46,866 nucleotides of DNA from an uncultured Acetobacteraceae bacterium (GCA_937902425.1 CALFNB010000039.1:1-46866), one strand, 5' to 3'. Shown: positions 36,328-46,495, numbered from the stretch's first letter. Translations and numbers: made by a program. The notes: a model not told the origin generated them from the letters alone.

Positions 36328-38342
36328 GGTTTGAAGTACCACTGATCGGGACGCCCGCTCCAGGGTGTGCGGCAGTGTTGCGATATGCAGACGCGTTCCG
36401 GCACATTCTCCAGCTTCAGATTGACGACCCGCGTGCCCATATAATTCGGCGATTGTCCCACCAATCCGATCGACCACACCTGTTCAACCGCCAATTTCCA
36501 TATCTCCTGGGCTTTTTTGTTACGTTCCTGCTCCGGCAGAGTAACCGCCTCGCCCAGCATGGCATAGGCCCTCAGCATTTCCTCACTTTCTGGTTTCAGA
36601 CCGGCCGCTCCGTTCGACGCGAACCATTTCGCGTGCCCGACGCCGCCCTGAGAATTCGACGGATCGATCGGCAACACCGCCGATGGCAGCAAATACAGCG
36701 CCTCCGTTCCGTTGTTGGAAAAGATCGACATCTGGTTGTCGTCATTGCGTACGCGCGTATAGAACAGGCTGCGTTCGAACAATTTGGCGTCAGCCCAGAT
36801 GCCGATGGCTTTCCATTGCTGCGTGATCATCTCCACCTGTTGCGGCCAGGTCGGCGTCAGCGTCTGCGCCACGTCGATCTGCAGCCGCAATCTTTCCCCA
36901 TTGTCAGTACGCACCCGAAACCCGTCCTTGTCCTTCTTGCTCAACCCAATCCCATCCAGCATCGCGTTGGCCTTCTTGACGTCGAGCGTAGCCCAGATCA
37001 GCCGGTAATCCTCACCTGGGCTTTCCGGAATGATCGCGGCCGGAATCAGGGTCCCAACGACACCGAGGCCAAGCCAGAACGCGTCGTTCAACTGTCCGCG
37101 ATCGATCCCAAGCGACAACGCCCGGCGAAAGTCGGCGTTCTGAAACCACTTGCGAATTTCCCGGTCGTGCGTATAGGCGAGATTGAAGTAAATCTGCGAG
37201 TCCGCCCCGTTGAACCCGGGATCGAGTCGCACCCGATACCCGCCGCGTTCAGCGTTCTCCAGAAACACCGGCAGCTTCGCGAGGTCGATAAACCGTTCCA
37301 TGAAATCGTACTCGCCGGCGATGGCACGCAAATTGATGACCTCGGGGTTTTCCGCCAGGGTCAATTGCACTTTGTCGATGTAGGGCAACTGATTGCCCGC
37401 GGTATCAATCGCGTAATAATACGGATTGCGCTCCAGCACCCAGGACTGGGTGTTGATCGGGCTCACCATGATCCAGGCCGCCACGGTCGGGACGCCGGTA
37501 TTGAGGCCCCAGTCGGACCTGAAACGAAAATACTGCACCCAGTTGTCGTAGCCGGCTGCTTTGGCGGCGGCGTTCGCCTGCTCGGTCGAGCTGTATTTCG
37601 GCAGGAACTGCTTCAGATAATGCGCTGGCGCGTACAGGCCGAATTCACGGCCATCGGACTGCAGCCGCGACTGTCCGCCACCAACTTGCGTGTCGCCCGC
37701 CAATAGCTCCGGGAACAGGTAATTCGGTTCATCGAACTCAAAAGCAACCGTGGTTTCGTCGATTTTCACGAACCGGGCCGGTTTGCCGTTAACCGACAAC
37801 TCGGGTGCCGGCGTCGGAACGAGGTCCTTGTCCTGGTAAATGTCATCATACCAGAACACGAAATCATCAGCGGTGAACGGCGCGCCATCCGACCATTTCA
37901 TGCCCTTGCGTAAGAACAACGTTGTCCGCTTCCCATCGGCACTCAACTCAAACCCCTTCGCCACACTCGGCATGATCACGGTGCCGGTCGCATCCCAGAA
38001 CAGCAGCTTGTCGCCGGAGCGGATGCGGTTGCCGTTCTCCTGATCGCCGCGGCCGAGAAAACCGCGGCGCCAGGTGCCCCCATAAGTGCCAATGCTGTGC
38101 AGTGGTTTCAGCACGAGCGGCTCCAGCGGCACGCGTTCCGCCACCGGTGGCAGTTTGCCGGCTTTGACCAGTGCCGCGAGCCCCGGAGCCTCTCCGGTCG
38201 GCTTTGGCCATTTCGCCGGATCGGTAACGATTTCCGGGCTCTCCAGTTTTCCGACCAGTCCGGATTGCTCGTACGCGGATTGTTGCGCTTGCGCCCCCGT
38301 AACGAACAGTGTCAGCGCCAGCAGAATGAGAGACTTTCGCAT
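36324..38342 (-). CDS. Family 5 solute-binding protein, copy 1
   Basis: The 672-residue product starts with a signal peptide (RKSLILLALTLFVTGAQAQQ) and shares the segments of copy 2: GTYGGTWRRGFLGRGDQENG, GMKWSDGAPFTADDFVFWYD, LDPGFNGADSQIYFN and RRALSLGIDRGQLND. ATG 38342 has CGGAGGA just upstream. It lies after the second ATPase gene of the operon. The two copies would deliver the same or related ligands to one permease pair, or have split their range after duplication. Confidence 0.92.
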   Translation of the reverse strand: MRKSLILLALTLFVTGAQAQQSAYEQSGLVGKLESPEIVTDPAKWPKPTGEAPGLAALVKAGKLPPVAERVPLEPLVLKPLHSIGTYGGTWRRGFLGRGDQENGNRIRSGDKLLFWDATGTVIMPSVAKGFELSADGKRTTLFLRKGMKWSDGAPFTADDFVFWYDDIYQDKDLVPTPAPELSVNGKPARFVKIDETTVAFEFDEPNYLFPELLAGDTQVGGGQSRLQSDGREFGLYAPAHYLKQFLPKYSSTEQANAAAKAAGYDNWVQYFRFRSDWGLNTGVPTVAAWIMVSPINTQSWVLERNPYYYAIDTAGNQLPYIDKVQLTLAENPEVINLRAIAGEYDFMERFIDLAKLPVFLENAERGGYRVRLDPGFNGADSQIYFNLAYTHDREIRKWFQNADFRRALSLGIDRGQLNDAFWLGLGVVGTLIPAAIIPESPGEDYRLIWATLDVKKANAMLDGIGLSKKDKDGFRVRTDNGERLRLQIDVAQTLTPTWPQQVEMITQQWKAIGIWADAKLFERSLFYTRVRNDDNQMSIFSNNGTEALYLLPSAVLPIDPSNSQGGVGHAKWFASNGAAGLKPESEEMLRAYAMLGEAVTLPEQERNKKAQEIWKLAVEQVWSIGLVGQSPNYMGTRVVNLKLENVPERVCISQHCRTPWSGRPDQWYFKP

Positions 38343-38363
38343 CGGTCCTCCGGAAAACATTGG

Positions 38364-39356
38364 TTACGCCAGCAGCGCGGGTTCGTCGGCGCGGAAGCAG
38401 CTGCTGAAATGCCCATGGGCGATTTCGAGAAGCTGGGGGCGGTCAACGCGGCAGCGGTCGATGGCGAAGGGGCAGCGTGGGTGAAACGCGCAGCCCGATG
38501 GGGGATTGGCCGGATCGGCGACCTCACCGCGTGGAGCGGTCACCGCATCGCGCGTCTCGGGGTCGGCCTTCGGCACCGCCGCCAACAGCGCGCGTGTGTA
38601 GGGATGCCGCGGCGTGGCGTAGAGTTCGACGGTCGGGGCCACCTCGACGATGCGGCCGACATACATCACCGCGACACGGTCGCTGACATGGCGCACCACG
38701 CCGAGGTCATGCGCGACGAACAGCATCGACAGGCCCAACCGGTCCTGCAGGTCGAGCAGCAGGTTGATGATTTGTGCCTGCACCGAAACATCCAGCGCCG
38801 AGACCGGCTCATCCGCGACGATCAGCCGCGGGTTCAGGGCCAGCGCCCGCGCGATGCCGATGCGCTGCCGCTGGCCGCCGGAAAACGCGTGCGGGAACCG
38901 GGTGCGCGCCGCCACGGGCAAACCGACGAGGTCCAGCAACTCCAGCAACCGCGCCTGGCGTTCGGTCCCAGGGACGCCATTCACCAGCAACGGTTCGGTG
39001 ATGATGTCGCCGACCATCATGCGCGGATTGAGCGAGGCGTACGGGTCCTGAAAGATCAACTGGATATGCCGGCGTAACGGCCGCAACGCGCTCCGCGACA
39101 ACGGCGCGAGATCGATCATTTGTCCGTCTTCGGGCGAGAAGCGGATTTCGCCGGCTGTCGGACGCAGCGCGCGCAAGATGCAGCGGGCGACGGTGGTTTT
39201 GCCACAGCCGGACTCTCCGACGAGCGCCAGCGTCTCGCCATGCTCGATGGTGAAATTGACGTCGTCGGCGGCGCGCACGCGGCCCACCTCACGGCGCAGC
39301 ATGCCGCCGACGATGGGATAATGTTTCGACAGCCCGCTGACTTCCAGCACGTTCAT
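38364..39356 (-). CDS. Oligopeptide-type ABC transporter ATPase, DppF/OppF-like
   Basis: The 330-residue protein has Walker [11 protein letters not shown] loop [13 protein letters not shown], signature [15 protein letters not shown] and Walker [13 protein letters not shown]. The C-terminal oligopeptide extension carries the cysteine pattern [15 protein letters not shown], ending SSCF, which in this family can hold an iron-sulfur centre. It starts within the stop of the broken dppD-like gene (ATGA). It is intact, so the operon keeps one functional ATPase. Confidence 0.93.
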   Translation of the reverse strand: MNVLEVSGLSKHYPIVGGMLRREVGRVRAADDVNFTIEHGETLALVGESGCGKTTVARCILRALRPTAGEIRFSPEDGQMIDLAPLSRSALRPLRRHIQLIFQDPYASLNPRMMVGDIITEPLLVNGVPGTERQARLLELLDLVGLPVAARTRFPHAFSGGQRQRIGIARALALNPRLIVADEPVSALDVSVQAQIINLLLDLQDRLGLSMLFVAHDLGVVRHVSDRVAVMYVGRIVEVAPTVELYATPRHPYTRALLAAVPKADPETRDAVTAPRGEVADPANPPSGCAFHPRCPFAIDRCRVDRPQLLEIAHGHFSSCFRADEPALLA

Positions 39357-40406
39357 GCCACCAGGTCCTCGACCAGGAAGCAGGAGGCGCCCGCGACCCC
39401 CGGTGAAACCGGCGCCGGGATCGTCACGTCGCAGCGGCCCGGCATGACCTCCGGACAGCGTGGATGAAACGGACAGCCAATGGGCGGCCGGGAACCTGGC
39501 TGCGGCACCGCGCCGCCAATCGTCGCCAGTCGCTGTCTCGGCTTCGCATCCAGATCCGGCACCGACCGCAGCAGCGCCCGCGTGTACGGATGCCGCGGCG
39601 AACGGAACAGTTCGCGCACCGGTGCGAACTCAATGATGCGCCCGAGATACATCACCGCGACGTCGTCGGCCATTTGCGCGATCACGCCCATGTCGTGCGT
39701 GATCAACATCAGCGCGATGTGTTTGTCGCGTTGCAGCCGGCGCAGCAGCGCCAGGATCTGTGCCTGAGTCGTGACATCCAGCGCCGTGGTCGGCTCGTCC
39801 GCGATCAGCACGTCCGGCTCCGCCGCCAGCGCCAGCGCGATGCCGACGCGTTGCCGCAGGCCGCCGCTGAGTTGAAACGGATAGGCATCGATCCGGGTTT
39901 CCGGGCGAGGGATACCGACCTGATGCAGCAATGCGATCGCCCGTTCACGCGCCGCATGCTTGCCGGGGTCGCGATGCGCGCGGATCGCTTCGATCATCTG
40001 GTTGCCGACGGTGTATTGCATCGACAGCGAGGCCATCGGCTCCTGGAAGATCAAGCCGATCCGGCCGCCGCGGACGGAGCGAGGCCATCGGCTCCTGGAA
40101 GATCAGGCCGATCCGGCCGCCGCGGACGGCGCGGATTTGCGATCCTTCCGATGGCAACGCGGTCAGGTCCTGTTCCTCCGGCGTGCCCGGGTCCAAGGTC
40201 ACGCGGCCGGCGGTGATCGAACCGTTACGGTCCAGGATCCGCAGCATGGCGCGCGCCGTGACGCTCTTGCCGCACCCCGATTCGCCGACCACACCCAGCA
40301 CACGGCCGGGATAAAGATCGAGGTTCACTGACTCCAGCGCGCGCACCGTGCCGGTGTGCTGGTGGAATTCCACCGCCAGATCACGCACGGAGACGATGGG
40401 TTTCAT
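39353..40406 (-). pseudogene. Oligopeptide-type ABC transporter ATPase, DppD/OppD-like, broken by a tandem duplication
   Basis: From ATG 40406 the frame encodes MKPIVSVRDLAVEF, Walker A GESGCGKSV and RGGRIGLIFQEPMASL, then leaves frame. A second frame resumes with IFQEPMASLS and runs through signature LSGGLRQRV, Walker B VLIADEPTTALD and the cysteine-bearing C-terminus to 39353. The break is a 52-bp tandem duplication (40026-40129). With one copy removed, 1002 nt would encode a normal 333-residue protein. As given, the product ends soon after Walker A and cannot bind ATP productively. Confidence 0.9.
40026..40129. repeat. 52-bp tandem duplication inside the dppD-like gene
   Basis: Copies at 40026-40077 and 40078-40129 start with AGCGAGGCCATCGGCTCCTG and differ at one base only (A or G in the TCARGCCG part). 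Fifty-two is not a multiple of three, so the reading frame is lost. Confidence 0.95.
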
Positions 40407-40410
40407 AACG

Positions 40411-41514
40411 TCACCCATACGGGTCAGCCGCGTCGCGCAGGCCATCGCCCAGAAAGTTGAAGGCGAGGATGACCGTCACCACCGGAACCGCGGCGAGCAA
40501 CAGCCACGGCGCACCCGCCAGCACCTGCACGTTCTGCGCGTCCTGCAACAAAATGCCCCACGAGATCGCCGGCGGCCGCAGCCCGAGGCCAAGGAACGAC
40601 AACGACGTTTCGCTGATGATCATCGCCGGCAGCGCCAGCGACACCGCCGCGATCACATGGCTGGTGAACGACGGCAGCATGTGCCGGACCATGATGCGTA
40701 ACTGGCTGGCTCCCGCGAGTTCGGCCGCGATCACGAAATCTTCCTCGCGCAACGTCAGGAACCGGCCGCGCACCACGCGCGCAAGCTCGGTCCAGCCGAC
40801 CAGCGAAATGATCAGAGTGATCGCGAAATAGATCTGCACCACGGTCCAGGTATTCGGCAACGCCGCCGCGATGCCCATCCAGAGCGGTATGGTGGGGATG
40901 GAACGCACGATCTCGATCACCCGCTGCAAGAACAAATCGACGAGGCCGCCGTACAGCCCCGAAATGCCGCCCAACAGAATGCCGAGGATCAGACTGAGGC
41001 TGACACTCGCCAGTCCGATGGACAGCGAAATGCGCGTCGCCACCATGATGCGGGAAAACAGGTCGCGGCCGAGCGCATCGGTGCCCAACAGATAAATGCC
41101 ATCCAGCGGTTCCGGCGAAACAAGGCCGAGCAAATGACGGTCGGTTTCGAACAGGCCGAGCGGTTCATAGGGATAGCCATGGGCGAACAATGTCACGGGA
41201 AGTTTCTTGTTGGGATCGGGGACATAGACCTGCCGGAACGTCTTCAGATCGCGCTTGCCCGTCATGCCGCTGACATATGGATTGAAGCCGTCGCCGTTAA
41301 ACAAATGCACCGTCTGTGGCGGCAGATAGCCGCGCCGCGCATCGACCGCGTGCGGATCGTTGATCGCCAGGAAGTCGGCGAAGATCGCGACCAGATAGAA
41401 CAGCGCGACGATGAACAGGCTGACGTACGCCAGCTTGTGGCGCCGGAAGCGCAGCCAGGTCAGCCGCAACTGGCCGGCGGAGGCGAGGCTGTCGTCGCTC
41501 AGCGTGCCGCTCAT
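40411..41514 (-). CDS. Oligopeptide-type ABC transporter permease, DppC-like
   Basis: The 367-residue protein has a cytoplasmic start, a first helix (YVSLFIVALFYLVAIFADF), an about 120-residue periplasmic insert, and five further helices with the coupling segment ELAGASQLRIMVRHMLPSF and FLGLGLRPPAISWG, both typical of DppC/OppC. ATG 41514 lies just after the restored dppB-like stop (TGAGCATG). It would pair with the dppB-like permease, whose C-terminus is disrupted. Confidence 0.9.
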   Translation of the reverse strand: MSGTLSDDSLASAGQLRLTWLRFRRHKLAYVSLFIVALFYLVAIFADFLAINDPHAVDARRGYLPPQTVHLFNGDGFNPYVSGMTGKRDLKTFRQVYVPDPNKKLPVTLFAHGYPYEPLGLFETDRHLLGLVSPEPLDGIYLLGTDALGRDLFSRIMVATRISLSIGLASVSLSLILGILLGGISGLYGGLVDLFLQRVIEIVRSIPTIPLWMGIAAALPNTWTVVQIYFAITLIISLVGWTELARVVRGRFLTLREEDFVIAAELAGASQLRIMVRHMLPSFTSHVIAAVSLALPAMIISETSLSFLGLGLRPPAISWGILLQDAQNVQVLAGAPWLLLAAVPVVTVILAFNFLGDGLRDAADPYG

Positions 41515-41516
41515 GC

Positions 41517-42520
41517 TCAGGAACGTCCGGTCAGACGCAGCCGCGGCTCGATCCACATCAGCAGCATGTCGGAGATCAGCGTGCCGACCACGGTCATGAC
41601 ACCCAGCAGCAGCACGATCGTTCCGGCCAGGAACATGTCCGGAACATGTCCTGCGCCACCAACGCCTGCAGCAGCAACGGCCCAACCGTCGGCAGTCCGA
41701 GCACCAGCGACACGATGATGCTGCCCGAGACCAAATACGGGAACACGTACGCGATGGAACTGGCGAACGGATTGAGCGCCGCGCGCACCGGATATTTCAG
41801 GATCACGCGATGCTCCGGAATCCCCTTGGCGCGCGCGGTGATGACATAAGGTTTGCGCAACTCATCCAGCAGGTTCGCCCGCATGATGCGAATGAGTTGC
41901 GCCGATCCGGCGAGCGCCAGCACACAGGCCGGCAACGGCACATGCTTGGTCAGGTCCCATGCTTTCGCCAGGCCCCATGGTGCCTGCGCGAATTCGGCGG
42001 AGAACAGGCCGCCGACGCTCAGACCCAGATAGCGGAAGCCGAAATACATCAGGATCAGCGCGAGCAGAAAATTCGGAATGGCGAGGCCGATGAAGCCAAG
42101 CATGGTGGCGACATAATCGCCGATGGAATACTGCCGGACCGCCGAATAGATACCGATCGGCAACGCGATGGTCCAGGTCAGGAACAGCGCGGCGAACGAA
42201 ACGATCATGGTGAGCCAGAGCCGGTCGCCGATCACCTCGGTCACCGGCCGGCGCCACATCATCGACACGCCGAAATCGCCATGCACGACGCGCGTGATCC
42301 ACAGCACATACTGCACATACACCGGCCGATCCAACCCATATTCATGCCGCATCGCCTGCGCCTGCTCGGCGGTCACCGTGCTGCCGGTCGAGGCGAGGTT
42401 CGCGATATACGCGTCGACGAAATCGCCCGGCGGCAGGCGAATGATGATGAACGTCAGGATGGAGATCGCGACGCAGGTGATCAGCGCCAGCGACAGCCGG
42501 CGTCCTATGTAGATCAGCAT
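41517..42520 (-). pseudogene. Oligopeptide-type ABC transporter permease, DppB-like, frameshifted near its end
   Basis: From ATG 42520 the frame encodes a typical DppB: helix ALITCVAISILTFIIIRLPPGD, GLDRPVYVQYVLW, five more helices and the coupling segment ARAKGIPEHRVILKYPVRAALNPF. After ALVAQDMF an 11-bp tandem duplication shifts the frame, and the given product ends at 41594 with an unrelated tail (RTCSWPERSC). Without one copy the frame continues as LAGTIVLLLGVMTVVGTLIS and ends at 41517 in LRLTGRS, the expected last helix. As given, the final membrane helix is lost. Confidence 0.88.
41630..41651. repeat. 11-bp exact tandem duplication inside the dppB-like gene
   Basis: GGAACATGTCC occurs twice in direct succession (41630-41640 and 41641-41651). 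Removal of one copy restores the reading frame and the final membrane helix. Confidence 0.92.
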
Positions 42521-43283
42521 GCACGATGCTTTGCCAACCGCGTTTCTCCCATTGAATGGCGCGGATGCCGGTTCGAACCGCGCCACCTTGTTGTTTCGTG
42601 GCCAAGTCTATCCCGATTCCCGCGTTACACAAAGCGTCCCGGGGCACGGCTTCGGAGCGAAGGCCGGGTCGGTCGATACCTTACCGTTCCGAGCAGTCGT
42701 TTTCGCGGGTTTGCTCGCGGTCAGGAGATCAGTTTGCCTCAGGCGGCCGAGCAATCCTCGCGAGACGGTATCAACGCGCGCCAGTGAAAACGCCCCGGTG
42801 TTCCGGATTTGCATCCAGGTTGGGGCGTTTCACCAATAGCGCGCCGAGTCTGACAGTACCAGGAATCGTTGGATCGCGGTACACTCCGACGTCATCCCCA
42901 TGATGAGTACGGGAAGCGCCGAGACTCACGGTTCACTGATTGTGTGGCTGCCCTTCCTGTGCACATATCGAACCATTTGCCTGGCGCCAGAGCCTCCGCT
43001 TCGGCGTGTGCTTGAGGAAATCCGGGGGATGCGGTTCGCCGCCTGGTGCCGAGACGCCAGATGGATGGGGTAATTGGTCAGCCGGAATGCCGCCGACCGG
43101 CCCGAACCGCTGCTTTCGACCCGGGGTGGACCCACGGCTGGCGGCATCGTCTGTCCGCCGAACCTCGCCGCTCTGTAAGCGGCTGTATGGGTGACATTGT
43201 TGTCCGGCTCGTACCGTGAGACGTTGTAGCCTGATGCCGAGCTTGTCCAAACAGGGCAGCCCGCACGTTTGGAGGCAAATGCC
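42521..43283. other. Gene-poor divergent region before the dpp-type operon and the Hint gene
   Basis: No credible coding frame is seen in 763 bases. It must hold promoters for both sides. On the minus strand TTGTGT and TAGACT with 16 bases between (about 42605-42632) form a weak promoter-like pair for the transporter operon. A bulged stem-loop lies at 42784-42833. Confidence 0.6.
42784..42833. other. Stem-loop with 12-bp arms
   Basis: GTGAAAACGCCCC (42784-42796) pairs with GGGGCGTTTCAC (42822-42833) apart from one bulged A; the loop is 25 nt. There is no T-run on either side, so it does not look like an ordinary terminator. Confidence 0.5.
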
Positions 43284-45266
43284 GTGACCACGTTCAGCAA
43301 TTCAGGTGGCGGGGACTTCCGCACCGACGGCAACTGGAGCTCCGGCCACCACCCGCTCAACGGCGGGACGGCGGACATTTCCAACACGTTCTCCGGCGCC
43401 GACTATACGGTCGCGGTCACCGACGCAGAGGCGGCGGCCCTGATCAATATCACCGCGGCCAACGCCGACCTGTTCATTTCGAACCTCGGCGTCCTCACGG
43501 CCGGCACGATTAACGCGACAGCCGGCACGTTGAATGTCGGCGGGGAAATCAGCGGCGGCAAGGTCGTATTCAACAACAATGCGGTATTGCTGCCGCAGGG
43601 CGGCACACTGAACGGCGTGACCTGGGAGGGCACGTTGGCGCTGAATGCCCTTGGCGTGTCCGACTCACTCGAAGTGGCCTCAAGCCTCTCCGTGCTCAAC
43701 GCGGCCGGCAACGGCCCCGGCGAGATCGACATCACAGGCCCGTCGACCAGCGCCGACCTGGACTTCGAAAGTTCGATGACGCTCAACAGCGCGAGCGGCG
43801 GCAATCTCGTCATCAACCTGGGCTCGTCGACAACGAATACCCAGTACTTGAGTATCGGCTCCAACATTAGCCTGACGCTGGGCACCGCCGTTTCGCTGAA
43901 CCAGGTCGGGGCCGGCAGCACCCTCAGTCTGATCGACAATGGCGGCGCCTTCGGCGGCACGATCGTCAATGACGGCACGATCATGCTGACCACGGGGCCT
44001 GGCTCGGGGGCGTCCGTCACCGCGTCCAACTTCATCAACAACGGCACGATCATCGACGTCGGCGGCGGCCTGGGCGGGGCGTTACCCGGTGAGGACCTGG
44101 AACTCTCGCCGGGGAATACGTTCGAGGCCGGCCCGAACAGCCTGATCGAGGTAAGCGGTTACGGCCTTGTCCACATCACCGGCCCGAACGGTTCCATCGA
44201 CCTCAGCGGTACCATCAAGGTCTCGAGCCATGGCACCGTCGATCTCGACACCGCCTCGGTCGCCGTCAGCGACACGCTCGGGGCGGGCGTGGTCCAGATC
44301 TCCACCTTCGGCACGCTCGAGGTCAACTATGATTACAAAGGCACGGCCACGTTCCTCGACCCGACCGGGGTCCTGGCCTTGGGTAACGAGGGCGGGGGCT
44401 ATACCGGCGCGGTCGTGGGTCTGCAAGCCTTCAACAGCGCCACGCACGACGTGATCGATCTGCTGCTCACCACCGGAATCACCTCGCTACAGCCGCACTT
44501 CACATCGCCCGTCAGCGGCATCCTGGACGTGATGGACAACACAACGACCCTCGCGTCGATCAATCTGATCGGCGACTACGTTGGCTTTACGTTCGGGTTT
44601 GGATCGGACGGCCAGACGACCCCCGGCACCGATATCTTCGTCGGCTGCTTCGCCGCCGGCTCGCGTATTCTGACGGACCGCGGCGAAGTGCCGGTCGAAA
44701 GCCTGCGCGAAGGCGATCTGGCGGTGACGCTCTCAGAGATCGGCGCGAAGTGCGGGCCGGTGCGCTGGATCGGCGTCGCGCGCATCGATATCGACCGCCA
44801 TCCGAGGCCGCGGGCCGTCACCCCGATCCGAATCCTCGCGGGTGCGTTCGGCGACGACCTGCCGCACCGCGATTTGCTGCTGTCGCCGGATCACGCCGTC
44901 TACGTGGATGGCGTGCTCATCCCAATCCAGTACCTCGAAAACGGCGCCACGATCCGCCGCGAAGCCATCGGCGGCGTGGTGACGTACTACCACGTCGAAC
45001 TCGATGAGCACGCCGTGCTGGTGGCCGACGGTCTGCCCGTGGAGAGCTATCTCGACACCGGCGGCCGCGCCAATTTCCTCAACGGGGGTGGTGTGCGCGC
45101 GCTATATCCCGAGTTCGCGGCGCGGCGTTGGGAAACGCAAGGTTGCGCGCCACTGATCGTCACTGGCCCGGCACTGCGAGCGGTGCGCGACCGGTTGAAT
45201 TCCCGCGTGCCGGCCTCCGTGGACAAGGTATTCGCGCGCTCAGCGAGGCCCGCGGCGCTGGTATGA
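43284..45266 (+). CDS. Beta-repeat protein with C-terminal Hint domain
   Basis: The 660-residue product starts with a Gly/Asn/Ser/Thr-rich repetitive part (about 1-450) of the beta-helix, adhesin type (NWSSGHHPLNGGTADISN, INATAGTLNVGGEISGG). A Hint domain follows: CFAAGSRILTDRGEVPVESLREGD from residue 455, LLSPDHAVYVDGVLIPIQYLENG and YYHVELDEHAVLVADGLPVESY. Hint domains start with a nucleophilic Cys, here C455, and cut or rearrange the chain in inteins and hedgehog proteins. There is no Sec signal, so export by a type I system is possible. GTG 43284 is chosen for GGAGG 9 nt upstream. Related proteins are common in Acetobacteraceae; function unproven. Confidence 0.88.
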   Translation: MTTFSNSGGGDFRTDGNWSSGHHPLNGGTADISNTFSGADYTVAVTDAEAAALINITAANADLFISNLGVLTAGTINATAGTLNVGGEISGGKVVFNNNAVLLPQGGTLNGVTWEGTLALNALGVSDSLEVASSLSVLNAAGNGPGEIDITGPSTSADLDFESSMTLNSASGGNLVINLGSSTTNTQYLSIGSNISLTLGTAVSLNQVGAGSTLSLIDNGGAFGGTIVNDGTIMLTTGPGSGASVTASNFINNGTIIDVGGGLGGALPGEDLELSPGNTFEAGPNSLIEVSGYGLVHITGPNGSIDLSGTIKVSSHGTVDLDTASVAVSDTLGAGVVQISTFGTLEVNYDYKGTATFLDPTGVLALGNEGGGYTGAVVGLQAFNSATHDVIDLLLTTGITSLQPHFTSPVSGILDVMDNTTTLASINLIGDYVGFTFGFGSDGQTTPGTDIFVGCFAAGSRILTDRGEVPVESLREGDLAVTLSEIGAKCGPVRWIGVARIDIDRHPRPRAVTPIRILAGAFGDDLPHRDLLLSPDHAVYVDGVLIPIQYLENGATIRREAIGGVVTYYHVELDEHAVLVADGLPVESYLDTGGRANFLNGGGVRALYPEFAARRWETQGCAPLIVTGPALRAVRDRLNSRVPASVDKVFARSARPAALV

Positions 45267-45736
45267 AACGGGTGTGACAGCGACCTGGCCCAGGTGAATT
45301 TGGGTTTGTTGGACCTCGGCGGTGGGGTTACGGCACGGTTAATGACCAGGACGACATGGTGGGTGTCACGCTCTGGAGGCATAAGCGCGAGGACGGTCAT
45401 TCGAAGTACCTGAACACCCGCCGGCAGGCGCTGCACGGGAATGTCCGCGAAGGGTCGAGGATCGCGGCAGGATATCCGACCGACGTTCAGCCACTGATGT
45501 TTAGCTGATCCGGGCCGGATCGCGGTGGTCTGCTTTCTTGCAGATGTCAAGCAGAGAGAATGTAAGCAGAGTATCGTCATCGGCGGCGGGCATCGCAGAT
45601 TCTGTCCGGGGCTGGAGAGTGGCGTCAGCACCCAATCTCTGAACGATGCCCAACAGTTATCCCATACCCGTTTGCAAATCCCGGCTATGCAATGAATAAG
45701 ATGGGCTGGTAATTTGAAAAGATCGGATCACCCCTG
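45267..45736. other. Gene-free region between the Hint gene and the methyltransferase gene
   Basis: These 470 bases show no convincing gene. A 49-codon frame without a good start (45357-45506) is open but has no family signal. A promoter-like pair precedes the methyltransferase gene. Confidence 0.55.
45672..45700 (+). promoter_or_regulatory. Possible sigma-70-like promoter of the methyltransferase gene
   Basis: TTGCAA (45672-45677) and AATAAG (45695-45700) are 17 bases apart, about 36 nt before the ATG. Both hexamers match the consensus only in part. Confidence 0.3.
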
Positions 45737-46495
45737 ATGGAACTCGTCGTTGATCCCTCTCTCGCTGCTGCCCTTGGCCCCGTGACCCGGGAGGTGTCCT
45801 GCAAGATCTGTCCTCAGCGCGCCGCGCTGCACGGGGTGGCGGACTTCAACAAGAGCTGCCAGATCGAGCAGGGACGCCATTTTCCCCTGAGCGGTATTCC
45901 TGTCTGGTATCATCGCTGCCGGGGATGCGGGTTCGTATTCTCGGCACAGTTTGATGCATGGACGCCCGCCATGTTCCGAACACATATCTATAATGCTCAA
46001 TATCTCATGGTCGATCCGGATATGAAAGGAACCCGGGCGGAAATAGCTTCTCATCGGCTCATCGCCTGTGCCCGGGAGCGTAACGCTGCTAATTTGCTGG
46101 ACTTTGGCGGCGGTGAAGGGCATTTGGCGCGCATCCTCAGCGCGAAAGGCCTTGTGACGCGCACCTGGGATCCGTTCCTCACCGACGACGAACCGCCGGA
46201 AGCCGGAATATTCGATCTGGTGTCCTGCTATGAGGTGTTGGAGCATTCGCCGACACCGCGAGAGACTTGCGCTCGAGCTCTGTCATTCCTTAAGCCGGGC
46301 GGGGTGATGGTGTTTTCCACCTTGTCGGTCGATGACCTTCCGCGACATAGCATGGACCATTGGTATATCGCGCCACGCAACGGACATATTTCGATCCACA
46401 CGAAACGCAGCCTCGCGGTTTTGTTCGGGGAGCTCGGCTGGCGGGTGCGGCAGGTCAGCCCCGCTGTGTACATGGCGGTGGCTGCCTCAGGATAG
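45737..46495 (+). CDS. SAM-dependent methyltransferase with N-terminal cysteine cluster
   Basis: The 252-residue protein starts with a likely zinc-binding pair, CKIC near residue 22 and CRGCGF near residue 61, followed by a class I methyltransferase fold: LLDFGGGEGHLARIL for cofactor binding, DLVSCYEVLEHSPTP and LSFLKPGGVMVFST. The layout matches C-methyltransferases that act on nucleotide sugars and related unannotated enzymes; no acceptor can be named. No strong ribosome site precedes the ATG. No sugar or glycan genes are visible in the last 400 bases. Confidence 0.85.
   Translation: MELVVDPSLAAALGPVTREVSCKICPQRAALHGVADFNKSCQIEQGRHFPLSGIPVWYHRCRGCGFVFSAQFDAWTPAMFRTHIYNAQYLMVDPDMKGTRAEIASHRLIACARERNAANLLDFGGGEGHLARILSAKGLVTRTWDPFLTDDEPPEAGIFDLVSCYEVLEHSPTPRETCARALSFLKPGGVMVFSTLSVDDLPRHSMDHWYIAPRNGHISIHTKRSLAVLFGELGWRVRQVSPAVYMAVAASG

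Noticed and set aside
42519..42903. Plus-strand frames of 106 and 115 codons in the gap before the Hint gene
   Set aside because: Both overlap each other, lack a ribosome site and show mixed composition without family signal.
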